Source: Rhizobium leucaenae USDA 9039
GTDB lineage: Bacteria > Pseudomonadota > Alphaproteobacteria > Rhizobiales > Rhizobiaceae
Length of the DNA stretch: 64,000 nucleotides
Direction of reading: 5' to 3'
NCBI RefSeq assembly: GCF_000426285.1
Contig: NZ_AUFB01000020.1
Span: 45,603-109,602 of the forward strand
The position numbers and the translations under genes were made by a program. Shown here one piece after another: positions 1-9,372 of the stretch; the first letter of the stretch is position 1; every line of letters starts with the position of its first letter. The notes beneath the pieces were generated by a model, which was not told the origin of the DNA, ran no database searches, and saw nothing but the letters and a program-made list of their open reading frames with translations.

Positions 1-976
1 GCGCGGCATCAGCAAGTTTCGGCTCGCAATGCTTCACCGCCAGCCAGTCGAGCATCATTGCTCCCGACAGGATCATGGCGCTGGGGTTGGCGACGCCTTT
101 CCCGGCGATGTCGGGCGCCGTTCCGTGAGCGGGCTGGAACAGTCCGTAGTGCTCGCCGATGTCGGCGGAGGCGGCCATTCCCATGCCGCCGATCAGTCCG
201 GCTGCGAGGTCGGACAGAATGTCACCGAACATGTTCTCAGTCACAAGAACGTCGAGGGCCCAGGGCTTCTTCACCATGTTGAGCGCAAGCGCATCGACGT
301 AGGCGTAGTCCTTCTGGACGTCCGGATGCTTCTCTGCCACTTCGTCGAAAATCTTCCTGAAGAAGGCCATCGAGCTGAAGACGTTGGCCTTGTCCACGCA
401 GGTAACAACACCGGGCCTCCCACGGCGCTTGCGCTGCGCGGCGAGCTGGAAGGCGAATTCGGTGACCCGCTCGGTACCCGCGCGGGTGATCTGCATCGTG
501 TCGTAAGCTTCCTGGTCGTCCCGGATCTCACCGCGGCCTCGGGCGTAGAACAGTCCTTCGGTCTGTTCGCGGACAAGGACGAAATCGATCCCTTCTGCAC
601 GCGGATCTGACAACACCTTCGGAAGTCCCGGAAACCAGCGGATGGGGCGTACCCCTGCGAATAGGCCGAACTCCATGCGCAGGTCGAGCTGGGGAATGAT
701 CTCCGTGCCATCAGGGAAGCGGATGTCTGGCCAGCCCATGGCGCCGAAAAGGATTGCATCGGCTTTGCGGCATGCTTCAAGAGCGCTCGCGGGCAGGGCT
801 TCCCCGGACTCGGCGTAGAATTGTGCGCCTGCCTGATGGGTTTCGAAGGACATGGGTGGTGCGCCAGCCGCCTTGACGGCAGCGTCGATGACTTCGAGGC
901 AAGCGGGCATGACCTCGCGGCCGATACCGTCTCCAGGAAGGACTGCGATCTTGAACGAGTTTTTCAGGGATGACAT
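1..976 (-). CDS. Isopropylmalate/tartrate dehydrogenase-like beta-decarboxylating dehydrogenase (partial)
   Basis: This reading frame is open to the window edge, so the C-terminus is missing; about 325 residues are visible. It belongs to the isocitrate/isopropylmalate dehydrogenase family, which oxidises a 2-hydroxy acid with NAD(P) and decarboxylates the beta-keto acid. Visible motifs are LPGDGIG near residue 13, an arginine-bearing segment (DLRMEFGLFAGVRPIRW), LVREQTEGLFYARG, the metal-site segment TENMFGDILSDLAAG and the nucleotide-binding segment PAHGTAPDIAGKG. It is last in a leftward operon, starting 13 bp after the GntR stop codon. In a sugar-uptake operon a tartrate/malate-type or sugar-acid substrate is more likely than leucine synthesis, but the sequence does not settle this. 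Confidence 0.85.
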   Translation of the reverse strand, partial: MSSLKNSFKIAVLPGDGIGREVMPACLEVIDAAVKAAGAPPMSFETHQAGAQFYAESGEALPASALEACRKADAILFGAMGWPDIRFPDGTEIIPQLDLRMEFGLFAGVRPIRWFPGLPKVLSDPRAEGIDFVLVREQTEGLFYARGRGEIRDDQEAYDTMQITRAGTERVTEFAFQLAAQRKRRGRPGVVTCVDKANVFSSMAFFRKIFDEVAEKHPDVQKDYAYVDALALNMVKKPWALDVLVTENMFGDILSDLAAGLIGGMGMAASADIGEHYGLFQPAHGTAPDIAGKGVANPSAMILSGAMMLDWLAVKHCEPKLADAA

Positions 977-989
977 TATTCAGCCTATT

Positions 990-1697
990 CTAAAGATGAT
1001 TGAGCCCGAGGCGTTCGAGGAGCGCGAGCAGTTCCGTGCCCGCACGCTCGCGGTGCGCCCTATGAATGTTTCTGGCCTTCTCGCGGTCTCCTGCGCGAAT
1101 TGCCTCCACCAGAGCGGCGTGTTCGCGCGTGGAATTCACGGGCTTCGGACGCATCTTCAAAGTCAGCATCCGAACGCGATGTGCCCGGTCGATGAAGTTG
1201 AGCACCACCGACTTCAGCATCTGGTTTCCGCCCAGCTCTAAGAGCTGTTCGTGGAACCGCGCATCGGCCTGCGCCCAGCCTTCCAGATCGTCTTCCGACA
1301 ATGCGTGATCCATGTCGGCGGTCGCCTTTTCCAGACCATGAAGCTGCTCGTCGGAAAGGCCGCGCCCGGCGGCGAGTTCGGCCGCGGTGCTTTCGAGGGA
1401 CGTGAGGATCTCGTAGATCTCCTTCATATCCGCCGTCGACACGGGAAGAACACGCATGCCGTGGCGGGGGATCACAGAAACGAGACCGTCCTGCTGCAGG
1501 CGCATGAGCGCCTCGCGGACAGGGGTGCGACTCATGCCGAGCTGAGAAGCGACCTCCTGCTCGGTTGCCTGGAAGCCCGGCGGCCATTTGTTGTTCAAGA
1601 TAAGCTGCCGAAGCTTAAGGTGAGCCGTCGCGGTCATAGTTTTCGCAAAGGATTCCTCCCTGATCTCGGCCGTTTCGGATTGACTGGTCGACGCCAT
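990..1697 (-). CDS. GntR-family regulator, FCD subfamily
   Basis: A 235-residue transcription factor. The N-terminal winged helix carries the classic segment LGMSRTPVREALMRLQQDGL. The C-terminal helical FCD domain keeps the Asp/His pattern (ADARFHEQL, then later histidines) that binds a metal and a small acid or sugar-acid effector in this family. I chose the ATG at 1697 because GGGGGA lies six bases before it; an in-frame ATG at 1739 has no ribosome site and would add 14 residues. It lies between the SDR gene and the dehydrogenase gene in the same leftward operon, so it is likely the local repressor. The near-palindrome at 6407-6420 before the operon is a candidate operator. Confidence 0.9.
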   Translation of the reverse strand: MASTSQSETAEIREESFAKTMTATAHLKLRQLILNNKWPPGFQATEQEVASQLGMSRTPVREALMRLQQDGLVSVIPRHGMRVLPVSTADMKEIYEILTSLESTAAELAAGRGLSDEQLHGLEKATADMDHALSEDDLEGWAQADARFHEQLLELGGNQMLKSVVLNFIDRAHRVRMLTLKMRPKPVNSTREHAALVEAIRAGDREKARNIHRAHRERAGTELLALLERLGLNHL

Positions 1698-1725
1698 GTG
1701 ATTCCCCCTGGTCTGGCTGGTTTGC

Positions 1726-2586
1726 TTAGCCTTCGGCATATCTGCGCCAACTGTGCTCAGGCTTATATCCGAGAACGGACGTAGCCTTCTCGATCGAAAG
1801 CAAGGTTTCGGTCCCGTGGGCCGGACGCTTGAACGGAACGCCCGGATACCATTTGGCCACGAGTTCTTCGTTTGACGTGCTCATCACGCTATCGTCGTTA
1901 GCGATGATGAAGACTTCAGCACCCGTACCCTGCCATTCAAGCGAGAGTCTGATGGCCTGCGCGCCGTCGCGCGCGTCGATGTAGGTCCACAGGTTGAAGC
2001 GACGGCTGCCTGGGTCCTTCTCGAAGTCCGGGAAGCCCTCATATTCGCTCTCGTCCATGACGTTAGAGAAGCGGAGGCAGACGATCTTGAGATCCTTGTC
2101 CCAGCGGCAATACTGCTTGGCCATCTCCTCGCCGAGGTGCTTGGAGAGCGAGTAGGACGTTTCGGGGCGGGATTCATACTCCTCGTCGGCGGGGAAGTAG
2201 TCCGGCTTGATCGCGTAAGGGATGCCGAGCAGCGTCTCGCTTGATGCCCAGACAATGTTTTTGATGCCGAGCAGCCTGCAGGATTCGAACACGTTGAAGG
2301 TCGAGATCGTATTCACCCGGAAGACCTCGGCCGGGGGAACACGGCCCGGCATCGGGACGGCGGCCAGATGCACTACGGCATCGGTCTCCCGGTCGTGATT
2401 CCAATCGTAGCCAGCGATGGCCTCCATGGTCGCCCGCATGTCCTCGAAGTCGACCTTGATGAACGGGCACGTGTTCGATTGCGGCTCGACTGTATCAGCG
2501 TTGACGACGTCGTGACCGTTCTCGAGAAGATCCTTGATCGTGGCCCGGCCAAGTTTGCCGCTTCCGCCTGTCACTATTACTCGCAT
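1726..2586 (-). CDS. Extended SDR, NAD-dependent epimerase/dehydratase family
   Basis: A 286-residue protein with the Rossmann motif VTGGSGKLGRA at the N-terminus, a DAVVHLAAVP segment and the catalytic YSLSK (YxxxK) near residue 150. This architecture covers sugar-nucleotide epimerases and also uronate or sugar dehydrogenases. Its position just downstream of a sugar ABC transporter suggests it oxidises or epimerises the imported sugar, with uronate-dehydrogenase-like chemistry as one option. A 30-bp gap separates it from the permease gene and 28 bp from the GntR start, consistent with one transcript. The exact substrate cannot be read from the sequence. Confidence 0.85.
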   Translation of the reverse strand: MRVIVTGGSGKLGRATIKDLLENGHDVVNADTVEPQSNTCPFIKVDFEDMRATMEAIAGYDWNHDRETDAVVHLAAVPMPGRVPPAEVFRVNTISTFNVFESCRLLGIKNIVWASSETLLGIPYAIKPDYFPADEEYESRPETSYSLSKHLGEEMAKQYCRWDKDLKIVCLRFSNVMDESEYEGFPDFEKDPGSRRFNLWTYIDARDGAQAIRLSLEWQGTGAEVFIIANDDSVMSTSNEELVAKWYPGVPFKRPAHGTETLLSIEKATSVLGYKPEHSWRRYAEG

Positions 2587-2616
2587 TGAAATATTCCTCC
2601 TGAATATCTGTTATGG

Positions 2617-3597
2617 TTAGCGGCTGCGGCCGACCGCGACTGCGAGGATGATGAGCATCCCGCGTGCGATAAGCTGCTGGCTGTAGTCGAGACCGCCAAG
2701 GATAAGCCCGTTGTTGATGACACCGATGAGCAGGGCGCCGACGATGGAGCCGATCACGGTTCCGCGTCCTCCGAAGAGGCTCGTCCCACCAAGCACCACG
2801 GCTGCAATGACGGACAGCTCGTCGCCCTCGCCAAGCTGGAAGCGTCCCGACTGCAGGCGTCCGGCATAGAGCATGCCCGCGATCGCCGCGGCTGTTCCGG
2901 TAAGCAGCAGCACCTGGAACTTGATCTTTCGGACATCAACGCCACTGTAGCGGGCTGCGATCGCGTTGCCGCCTGCGGACATCACCTTGCGGCCGAATGG
3001 AGTCTTGCGCAGCGCGATGTGGGCGATCGTGCCGAGAACGGCGACCCATAGGACGAGCACGGGAACGGGGCCGATGTTGCCGGAGCCGAAGATGAAGATG
3101 AACGTGTCATCGATGATCGGAACAGGGGAGGTGCCGCTCACCCACATTCCGACGCCGCGCGCGATCCCCATCATGCCGAGCGTCACTAGGAACGACGGAA
3201 TGTTGAGGTAAGCTGTGAGGCCGCCGTTGATCGCGCCGACCAGCAAACCGAGCGCCAAACCCGCCAGAATGCCAGGGACAAGGCCATAATGCGTCAGCAC
3301 CAGGCCAGCGATCACGGATGACAGTCCAGCGATCGCGCCGACGGAGAGATCTATTTCGCCTGCGGAGAGGACGAAGGACATCGCCATGGATACGATCGCG
3401 ACGATCGCCGTCTGCCGAAGGATGTTCAGCAGGTTATTCGAAGAAAGGAAACCGCGGTCCTGCAGCAGGATCGCAAACACGATGAAGATGACGACGAAGC
3501 CGATATAGACGACGTAATCGCGCCAGTTGCTGTGCCAGGGTCTGCGGAGAGATTGTGAGTCAGCCGCTGGCTTCAAAACTTTGACCTCAGTGGACAT
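2617..3597 (-). CDS. Sugar ABC transporter permease, RbsC/CUT2 type
   Basis: A 326-residue polytopic membrane protein with about eight to ten hydrophobic segments. It has the CUT2 permease signatures LSAGEIDLSVGAIAGL around residue 80 and the cytoplasmic-loop sequence VVLGGTSLFGGRGTVIGS near residue 265. The latter contacts the ATPase. The gene start overlaps the end of the ATPase gene by 11 bp, so the two are translationally coupled. With the ATPase (3587-5170) and binding protein (5226-6358) it makes a complete importer of the ribose/xylose type. The C-terminus ends VAVGRSR, which is normal for the family. Confidence 0.93.
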   Translation of the reverse strand: MSTEVKVLKPAADSQSLRRPWHSNWRDYVVYIGFVVIFIVFAILLQDRGFLSSNNLLNILRQTAIVAIVSMAMSFVLSAGEIDLSVGAIAGLSSVIAGLVLTHYGLVPGILAGLALGLLVGAINGGLTAYLNIPSFLVTLGMMGIARGVGMWVSGTSPVPIIDDTFIFIFGSGNIGPVPVLVLWVAVLGTIAHIALRKTPFGRKVMSAGGNAIAARYSGVDVRKIKFQVLLLTGTAAAIAGMLYAGRLQSGRFQLGEGDELSVIAAVVLGGTSLFGGRGTVIGSIVGALLIGVINNGLILGGLDYSQQLIARGMLIILAVAVGRSR

Positions 3598-5170
3598 TTT
3601 GGGTTGCCTTCTGAATCGCGACCTGCAGACCGAGTTCGGTGCGGATCAGCGGAGATTGCGTTTCATCGCCAGCACTGGTGGCCCAGCTCTCGATTTCGTC
3701 GCGTTCGATCTCGCGCGCGAGCCGTCCGTTGTTCATGACGAGGATTCGGTCACTAGTTGCCAGCAACTCGGCTGGCTCGGACGAGATGACGATGACAGAC
3801 TTGCCGGACGAGGCGACGCTGCGGATCAGTTCGACGATTTCGGACTTGGAGCCGATGTCGACGCCCGCCGTCGGTTCGTCGAGGATGACGACCGAAGGGT
3901 TGGTAGCCAGCCACTTCGCAATGACGATCTTCTGTTGGTTTCCGCCGGAAAGGTTCCTCACCTTGTTTTCCGCAGAGGGCGTCTTGATCCTAAGTTGCTT
4001 GATGAGATCGGACGTCAACGAACCTTCCCGCCGACGGTCGATGAAGGGGCCGCGGACGAGCTGGTCTATCTGCGGCAGGCCGAGATTTTCGCCGACGCTA
4101 TGCTCGACGACGAGGCCTTCGTCGTGCCGGCTCTCGGGAACGAGCACGATGCCAGCCTTGATCGCGTCCGAAGGCGACTTGAATTCCACGGCCCTCCCAC
4201 TGAGCTCCACGGTTCCCGCAGTCTTCTTGTCGACGCCGAAGAGGAGGCGGGCGAGTTCGCTCCGGCCTGCGCCCAGGAGGCCCGCGATCCCTACGATCTC
4301 GCCCTTGTGAACGTCGAAGCTGACATCGCTGGGCTTTCCTGAGGGCCCGGAAAGGCCACGCACGGTCAGCGCTGGATTGTCGCTGCGGTTAATGGGGCGC
4401 GCCTGGTACTGGAAGCCCGTAACACGCTTGCCGACCATGTGCTGCACGATCGAGTCAAGCGTGAACTCTGAAGTCCTTCCGGAAGTCACGTTCTGACCGT
4501 CACGTAGTATCGTGATCTCGTCCGCGATGGTCATGATCTCGGTCATGCGGTGCGATACGTAGATTACGGCTGTTCCCGCGGCGGTGAGCTTCCTCAACAT
4601 GCCGAACAAAGTGTCGGCTTCCTGTGCGCTCAGCGACGAGGTCGGTTCGTCGAGGATCAAGATCCTGGCCTTCTGGTGGATGGCCTTCGCGATCTCGGTG
4701 AGCTGGGCCTGGCCAGGGCTGAGTTCGGAAACAGGTGTCCGGGGATCAACCCTGAGATTGAGCTGTCTGATGATTTCTGCTGCCTGTGCGATTTCCCGGC
4801 GCTCGTCGACCAAGATCGACAGGCGGCGGGGCTCGCGGTTCAGGAAGATGTTCTGGGCAACCGACAGCGTGGGGATCAGGCTAAGGTCTTGGAAGATCAT
4901 CTCAATGCCGAGCCTGCGGGAGTTCTCTGGAGTGTTCGACGACATGTGCTCGCCGAAGACCTCAATGGATCCCTCTGTCGGTGTGACGACACCCTGAAGG
5001 ATCTTAAGCAGGGTAGACTTGCCGGCGCCGTTTTCCCCGACCAGCGCATGGATGGTTCCAGGCTGGATCGTCAGGCTGACACCGCGCAATGCGTGCACGC
5101 CGCCAAACGATTTCCGGACGTCGCTCATCCTTACGGCCGCGACGCTTTCGGTGATTGATTGAGGTTTCAT
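3587..5170 (-). CDS. Sugar ABC transporter ATPase, RbsA/CUT2 type (double ATPase)
   Basis: A 527-residue ATPase with two nucleotide-binding domains, as is usual for CUT2 importers. The first domain has Walker A (GENGAGKST), signature-like LSPGQAQL and Walker B ILILDEPTSS. The second has a degenerate Walker A (GLLGAGRSE), the signature LSGGNQQK and Walker B VVILDEPTAG. A degenerate second P-loop is typical of the family. It would power uptake of the sugar delivered by the binding protein encoded 55 bp upstream. The long polar N-terminus before the first strand (about 12 residues) is unremarkable. Confidence 0.95.
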   Translation of the reverse strand: MKPQSITESVAAVRMSDVRKSFGGVHALRGVSLTIQPGTIHALVGENGAGKSTLLKILQGVVTPTEGSIEVFGEHMSSNTPENSRRLGIEMIFQDLSLIPTLSVAQNIFLNREPRRLSILVDERREIAQAAEIIRQLNLRVDPRTPVSELSPGQAQLTEIAKAIHQKARILILDEPTSSLSAQEADTLFGMLRKLTAAGTAVIYVSHRMTEIMTIADEITILRDGQNVTSGRTSEFTLDSIVQHMVGKRVTGFQYQARPINRSDNPALTVRGLSGPSGKPSDVSFDVHKGEIVGIAGLLGAGRSELARLLFGVDKKTAGTVELSGRAVEFKSPSDAIKAGIVLVPESRHDEGLVVEHSVGENLGLPQIDQLVRGPFIDRRREGSLTSDLIKQLRIKTPSAENKVRNLSGGNQQKIVIAKWLATNPSVVILDEPTAGVDIGSKSEIVELIRSVASSGKSVIVISSEPAELLATSDRILVMNNGRLAREIERDEIESWATSAGDETQSPLIRTELGLQVAIQKATQNVH

Positions 5171-5225
5171 GGTCGTTGTCCGCCGCCTGGGGACGGGGAG
5201 CGACCTGAGTCGCTCCCGCGCACCT

Positions 5226-6358
5226 TTAGTTCATTGCGTCGGTGAGGATCTTCGGAGCTTGGTCGCCGTTCGACTGCGGCCATGCCTCGATCAGGTTGTC
5301 GCGAGTAACCGCAAGCGCAGGGAGCACGACGTAAGGAGGTGCGTCCTTTCCAAGGAGAGCGTATCCCGCAAGGATGCCCTCGGCATAACCTGCGCCATAC
5401 GGACGCTGGGAGCCCGTACCCTTCACATAGCCCTTCTTGGCCATGTCGAGCGAGATATTCACGCCCAGATCGCACGTCGTGATCACGAGATCCTTGGAGG
5501 CGCCTGCCGCACGCGCTGCCGAGAGCACGCCTTCGGTCGGAACGTCCCATACCGCCCAGATGCCGTTGAGGTTCGGATGCGCGGTCAGCATCGCGGAGGC
5601 TACGCGCTCGGATTCACTGGAGAAGTCCGGACCGCCGACGCCCGTTTCCTGCACGACCTTGATATCTGGGTAATCCTTGATTGCTTCCTTGAAGCCCACG
5701 AGGCGCTCCTTCGTGGCGAAGAGGTCAGAAGCGTGCGGAATCAGGCCGATATCCCCCTTGCCATTGAGAGCCTTGGCCATGAGTAGCGCGGCGACCTTGC
5801 CCATGCCGCGGTTGTCCGAGGAAACCAGGCTGACGTAGTCCTTCCCGGCAACCATTCCGGCGCCCGTCTGGTCGAGGAATATGATCTTAATCCCTGCAGC
5901 CGCAGCCTTCTTGTAGGCTGCTGCCGTGGCAGACTGCTCGGCCGGGACGGTGATCATAACGTCCGGCTTGAGGGCCATGACGCTCTCAATGTCGGAAACC
6001 TGCTGTTCGGCGCGGTAGCCTGCGTCCGTCGTGGCTACGATTTCGATGCCAAGCTCTTCAAGAGCCTTCTTTTGTCCTGCCATCTGGGCCTTCGCCCAGT
6101 CGGACGCCGTATAGTGCATCACGATGGCAGCCTTGGCGTGCTTGGCCTTGATCTTCTCGATCTCGTCTGGCGACAGCTTGAGATCGCTGGCGAGCGTAGC
6201 CTCTTCGCCGTTCGGTCCCTTGGCCGGATGGCTCTCGATATCCTTGATCTGCTGATAGATGTCGATCGCGAACGCGCTGGGCGCATATGATGCGCTGAGA
6301 GCGAGGGCGGCGACTACCATCAGGCTACGAACTGGCTTGCGAATTTCTACGTTCATTG
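5226..6358 (-). CDS. Periplasmic sugar-binding protein (Peripla_BP_4 type)
   Basis: A 376-residue precursor. The ATG at 6358 follows a strong GGGAGGAG site and gives a clear Sec signal peptide (RKPVRSLMVVAALALSASYA, cut probably after SAFA). The open frame runs 186 codons further upstream, but that part is hydrophilic and falls in the control region, so it is not counted. The mature protein has the two-lobe sugar-binder pattern, with VMHYTASDWAKAQMAGQK in strand one and a DQTG hinge segment. It is the first gene of the leftward operon and delivers the substrate to the permease and ATPase at 2617-5170. Confidence 0.92.
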
Positions 6359-6897
6359 GACTCCTCCCAACGAGTAAACCGCGAATGCGTACGTCGTCGC
6401 ATCCGGTAACGTATACATTAATCCAATTTGGAACGGAGTCAACATGCTGGTCGGGCTTGAGACCATTAAGATCACCAAACGAGCGCGAGATGTGGCCGAG
6501 CGGAAAAGGTTCATGGCTTGATGGCAGGCGTCGTTCCGAGATACGAGCCGATCCACGCTCATTTGGAGTAAGCAGACTGCTCGCCGATAAGTAAAGTTCA
6601 GCGTTGCATTGAGCAGAATTCGCGCACCGCCACTTGCGCACGCCATGTCGATCCCCATTAATGTATTCGTTAGCGCATGCATTGCGAAGTTCAGATGAAA
6701 ATTGCTCATCTATTTCGCCAAAATATGCGTTTGAATTTGAATTCCGAAAATAACAAGGTTCGGCTCCAGGGGTGACTGGAAGGAACTCACCCGGGTAGGT
6801 CCAAGCGAAGCGCAGTACAATCATACGATTATCCTTTGGAACGCGATTCCGAAGACGGGAAAGTACTGCCCAATGTTCACAAAGGGAGGATAAGCAG
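6359..6897. other. Divergent intergenic region between the leftward ABC operon and the PepD-like gene
   Basis: A 539-bp stretch without a convincing gene. It holds the GTATAC-centred near-palindrome at 6407-6420 near the leftward operon and, at the other end, the GGGAGGA ribosome site of the dipeptidase gene. Short open frames inside it on the minus strand lack coding character. Both transcription units must start here. Confidence 0.6.
6407..6420. promoter_or_regulatory. Candidate GntR operator upstream of the leftward operon
   Basis: TAACGTATACATTA matches its own reverse complement at 12 of 14 positions and lies 49 bp upstream of the binding-protein start. A GTATAC core with AT-rich flanks is common for FCD-type GntR regulators. 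The GntR gene at 990-1697 in this operon is the natural partner. This is inferred from sequence shape only. Confidence 0.5.
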
Positions 6898-8400
6898 ATG
6901 AGCGTATCTGCCAACAAAGTCGTGCACCCTCAAACCAATTCTGTCCTGGCTGGTCTGGAGCCAGCGGTATTCTTTGGCTTCTTCGAGGAGCTAAGCGCAA
7001 TCCCGCGCGGATCCTACAACGAGAAGCAGGTTAGCGACCATATTGCTAACTTTGCCCGTGCCCGCGGTCTTGAGGTCTATCAAGACGAAATCTGGAACCT
7101 TCTCATCAAGAAGGCTGGAACGCCCGGTTACGAGAATGCCCCGACGCTTATCCTGCATGGCCATACGGACATCGTCTGCGAAAGCGATGAAGGGGTCGAG
7201 CATGATTTCGAGAACGAAGGCATCAAGCTCCGCCTCGACGGCGACTTCATCCATGGAACCGGGACCACGCTCGGCGCCGACAACACGGTCGGCGTTGCGT
7301 TCGCCATGTCGCTTCTCGCTTCCGACGACATCCCGCATCCGCCGCTGGAAGTGGTATTGACCGTCCAGGAGGAAGTCGGCAAAGGCGGCGCTCAGCATTT
7401 CGACGGCACGAAACTGACAGGCAAGCGCCTGCTCGACATGAACTGGCATGACCCGAAGTCGCTGTTCGCAGGCTGCGCCGGCGACATCTCCGCGCACTTC
7501 AGAATCCCGCTGCAATGGTCCGAGCGTCCTAACGGACAAGAAGCTGCGCGGCTGCGTGTATCGGGCCTTAGCAGCGGCCATTCGGAGTTCGATATTCATC
7601 TCGAGCGGGCGAACGCGATCGTACTGCTCGGTCGCTTGCTCCGCCTCGCGATCAAGGAAGGTGACATAAGCATCGCCAAACTTGAGGGCGGCGTGAACCG
7701 CTATGTCATTCCTGGTGAAGCCGAAGCGCTTATCAGTTTTGACCGCTCCGTATCGGGGGCTTTGCGCAGCAAGATCGAAGCGGAGGCTGCAGCCATCGCG
7801 GCCGAATACTCGACAAGCGATCCGAACCTGAAGATCACATTTGAGGAAGACCCGGGCCTGTTCTTTTCCGTCTTCTCGGAGAAGGTCGCAACGGGCGCGG
7901 TCAACGCAATGTGCCTGCTGCCGAATGGCGTCCAGAGCCGCAGCCTTATTGTCGACAACCTCGTCGAGAGCTCCAACACCGTCGCACTGATCTCCAACGA
8001 CCAGGAGCGCATCGAGATCACCTCGACGATCCCGAGTGCGGTCAGCTCGCGCCGCTACAACATCGTCGATCGCATCCGGCAGCTTTCGGAAGTGATCGGG
8101 CTGGGCGCATCGGTCGAGACATTCGCGGATTGCCCGGAGTGGCCGTACAACCCGCAGTCCCGCATGCTGGCGGCCGGACGTGCGGCATACGAGCGGGAAT
8201 TCGGTGAGCAGCCGCACGTCGAAGTCTCGCATTCGAGCCTTGAACTCGGTCTCTTCCGCAAGAAGGTGCCGGACATCGACATGCTCTCGATTGGACCGGA
8301 GGCGTTTGACGTCCACACGACGCGCGAACGCCTCAACCACACCACCGTCGAAGCCACGTGGCGTCTCCTTAAGGCGCTGCTCTCCGAACTGAGAACCTGA
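6898..8400 (+). CDS. PepD-like M20C dipeptidase (aminoacyl-histidine / nonspecific dipeptidase family)
   Basis: A 500-residue zinc peptidase-fold protein of the PepD type. Metal and catalytic motifs are present: HGHTDIVCE (His, then Asp) near residue 87, TTLGADNTVG near 125, and VQEEVGKGGA, the Glu-Glu pair, near 160. A conserved EVSHSSLELGLF segment lies near the C-terminus. The start follows GGGAGGATAAGCAG. In enteric bacteria PepD cleaves dipeptides such as carnosine. Here it heads a sugar-related gene set, with two cupins 10 bp downstream, so the natural substrate may be an amino-acid or sugar conjugate. A decayed fragment of a second homologue lies at 49224-49491. Confidence 0.88.
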   Translation: MSVSANKVVHPQTNSVLAGLEPAVFFGFFEELSAIPRGSYNEKQVSDHIANFARARGLEVYQDEIWNLLIKKAGTPGYENAPTLILHGHTDIVCESDEGVEHDFENEGIKLRLDGDFIHGTGTTLGADNTVGVAFAMSLLASDDIPHPPLEVVLTVQEEVGKGGAQHFDGTKLTGKRLLDMNWHDPKSLFAGCAGDISAHFRIPLQWSERPNGQEAARLRVSGLSSGHSEFDIHLERANAIVLLGRLLRLAIKEGDISIAKLEGGVNRYVIPGEAEALISFDRSVSGALRSKIEAEAAAIAAEYSTSDPNLKITFEEDPGLFFSVFSEKVATGAVNAMCLLPNGVQSRSLIVDNLVESSNTVALISNDQERIEITSTIPSAVSSRRYNIVDRIRQLSEVIGLGASVETFADCPEWPYNPQSRMLAAGRAAYEREFGEQPHVEVSHSSLELGLFRKKVPDIDMLSIGPEAFDVHTTRERLNHTTVEATWRLLKALLSELRT

Positions 8401-8410
8401 GGCTGCCGCA

Positions 8411-8881
8411 ATGACCATTCCCGCATACTTTGGAAACTTTCCGTTCCCGCCGGACGAGAAGAGACCCCATCATCTGACGGCGGACCGCTTCAAGATGTTC
8501 ATCTATACGGGCAACAAGCCCTATTCGAGCGACTTGAACTACCTGCTTGCCAGCACCGACAAGATGACCACGGGCATCTATCAGCTGGCACCGGGCAGCA
8601 ACTTCGACCCCGCTGACATCCATGCGGGGGACGAGGTCTACTACGTCCTCGAGGGCGAGGTGCACCTGCTTAACCCGGAAACCGGACAGACCGAGCGGAT
8701 GGGGCCGGGGGACTCGATCCTCATACCGATGGGCGTGCCGCATCGCGGCTACAACTTCACTGACAAGGCAGCGGTCATCCTCTTCTGCATAGCGCCCCGG
8801 ATTTGGGACGAGAAGGGTCCGCCTACTGGCTACTTCGGTGCAACGCGTCTCTTCAAGTCCGAACGGAGGGCTGCCGAATGA
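8411..8881 (+). CDS. Cupin-domain protein 1
   Basis: A 156-residue single-domain cupin. The first cupin motif is visible as DIHAGDEVYYVLEGEVHL (residues about 73-90) and the second as GDSILIPMGVPHRGYN (about 102-117), with His, Glu and His as possible metal ligands. Cupins of this size may be sugar isomerases, epimerases or binding proteins. It overlaps the next cupin gene by 4 bp (ATGA), so the two are translationally coupled and probably work together. The specific reaction is not readable. Confidence 0.8.
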   Translation: MTIPAYFGNFPFPPDEKRPHHLTADRFKMFIYTGNKPYSSDLNYLLASTDKMTTGIYQLAPGSNFDPADIHAGDEVYYVLEGEVHLLNPETGQTERMGPGDSILIPMGVPHRGYNFTDKAAVILFCIAPRIWDEKGPPTGYFGATRLFKSERRAAE

Positions 8882-9282
8882 GCCTGAAAAAGCTTGCGAA
8901 CTATCCGGTCGATGGCGCCGAGGCAAGGACCAAGGGTGACCTCGTGAAGGTTGCCCGCGAGGATCGGGTGAATCTCATCTTCGGGCAGGATCATCCTGTC
9001 CTGATGGAGCTGTGCGTGACCAACGATTACATGCACGTCGGAGAGATCGTGATCCCGGTCGGCGGCGTTGGTCCCAGAGCGAGCGAACCGAACAGCCACG
9101 AGGGCGACGCGATCTTCTACATCCTTAAAGGACCGGCCACTTTTTACGTCGCCGATGGCGACGAGACATTCCACGTCCGCGACGGGGAGGCGTTCTTCCT
9201 GCCAGGGGGCGTCAGCTATCAGTGCCTGAATTACGGCTCCAATCCCATCCGGATGGTTTTCACCATCGCGCCTGGCCTCTGA
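8878..9282 (+). CDS. Cupin-domain protein 2
   Basis: A 134-residue cupin, starting at the ATG of an ATGA overlap with the preceding cupin, with GGAGGG in front. The cupin motif is seen as NSHEGDAIFYILKGPATFYV (about residues 67-86) and GEAFFLPGGVSYQCLN (about 101-116). The His of the usual PHxxxN in motif two is replaced (GGVSYQC), so metal binding may be weaker than in its neighbour. It is only distantly similar to the first cupin and may be a partner subunit. It precedes a sugar ABC transporter. Confidence 0.78.
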   Translation: MSLKKLANYPVDGAEARTKGDLVKVAREDRVNLIFGQDHPVLMELCVTNDYMHVGEIVIPVGGVGPRASEPNSHEGDAIFYILKGPATFYVADGDETFHVRDGEAFFLPGGVSYQCLNYGSNPIRMVFTIAPGL

Positions 9283-9372
9283 GCCTTTGATTTCATCGCT
9301 TCAATGAATTCCTCCGCGGGATCGTCCCGCGGACGGGAGGAGTGTGTCTTGTCACAACAAGGGAGGAACCTC

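Noticed and set aside
6359..6917. N-terminal extension of the first binding protein by 186 residues
   Set aside because: The extension lacks a ribosome site, crosses the control region, and would bury a clear signal peptide that begins at 6358.
6991..8418. Long minus-strand open frame (475 codons) opposite the dipeptidase gene
   Set aside because: It is an antisense shadow of a gene with clear M20 motifs; its own translation has no family signature and a high Arg/Asp content typical of GC-rich antisense frames.
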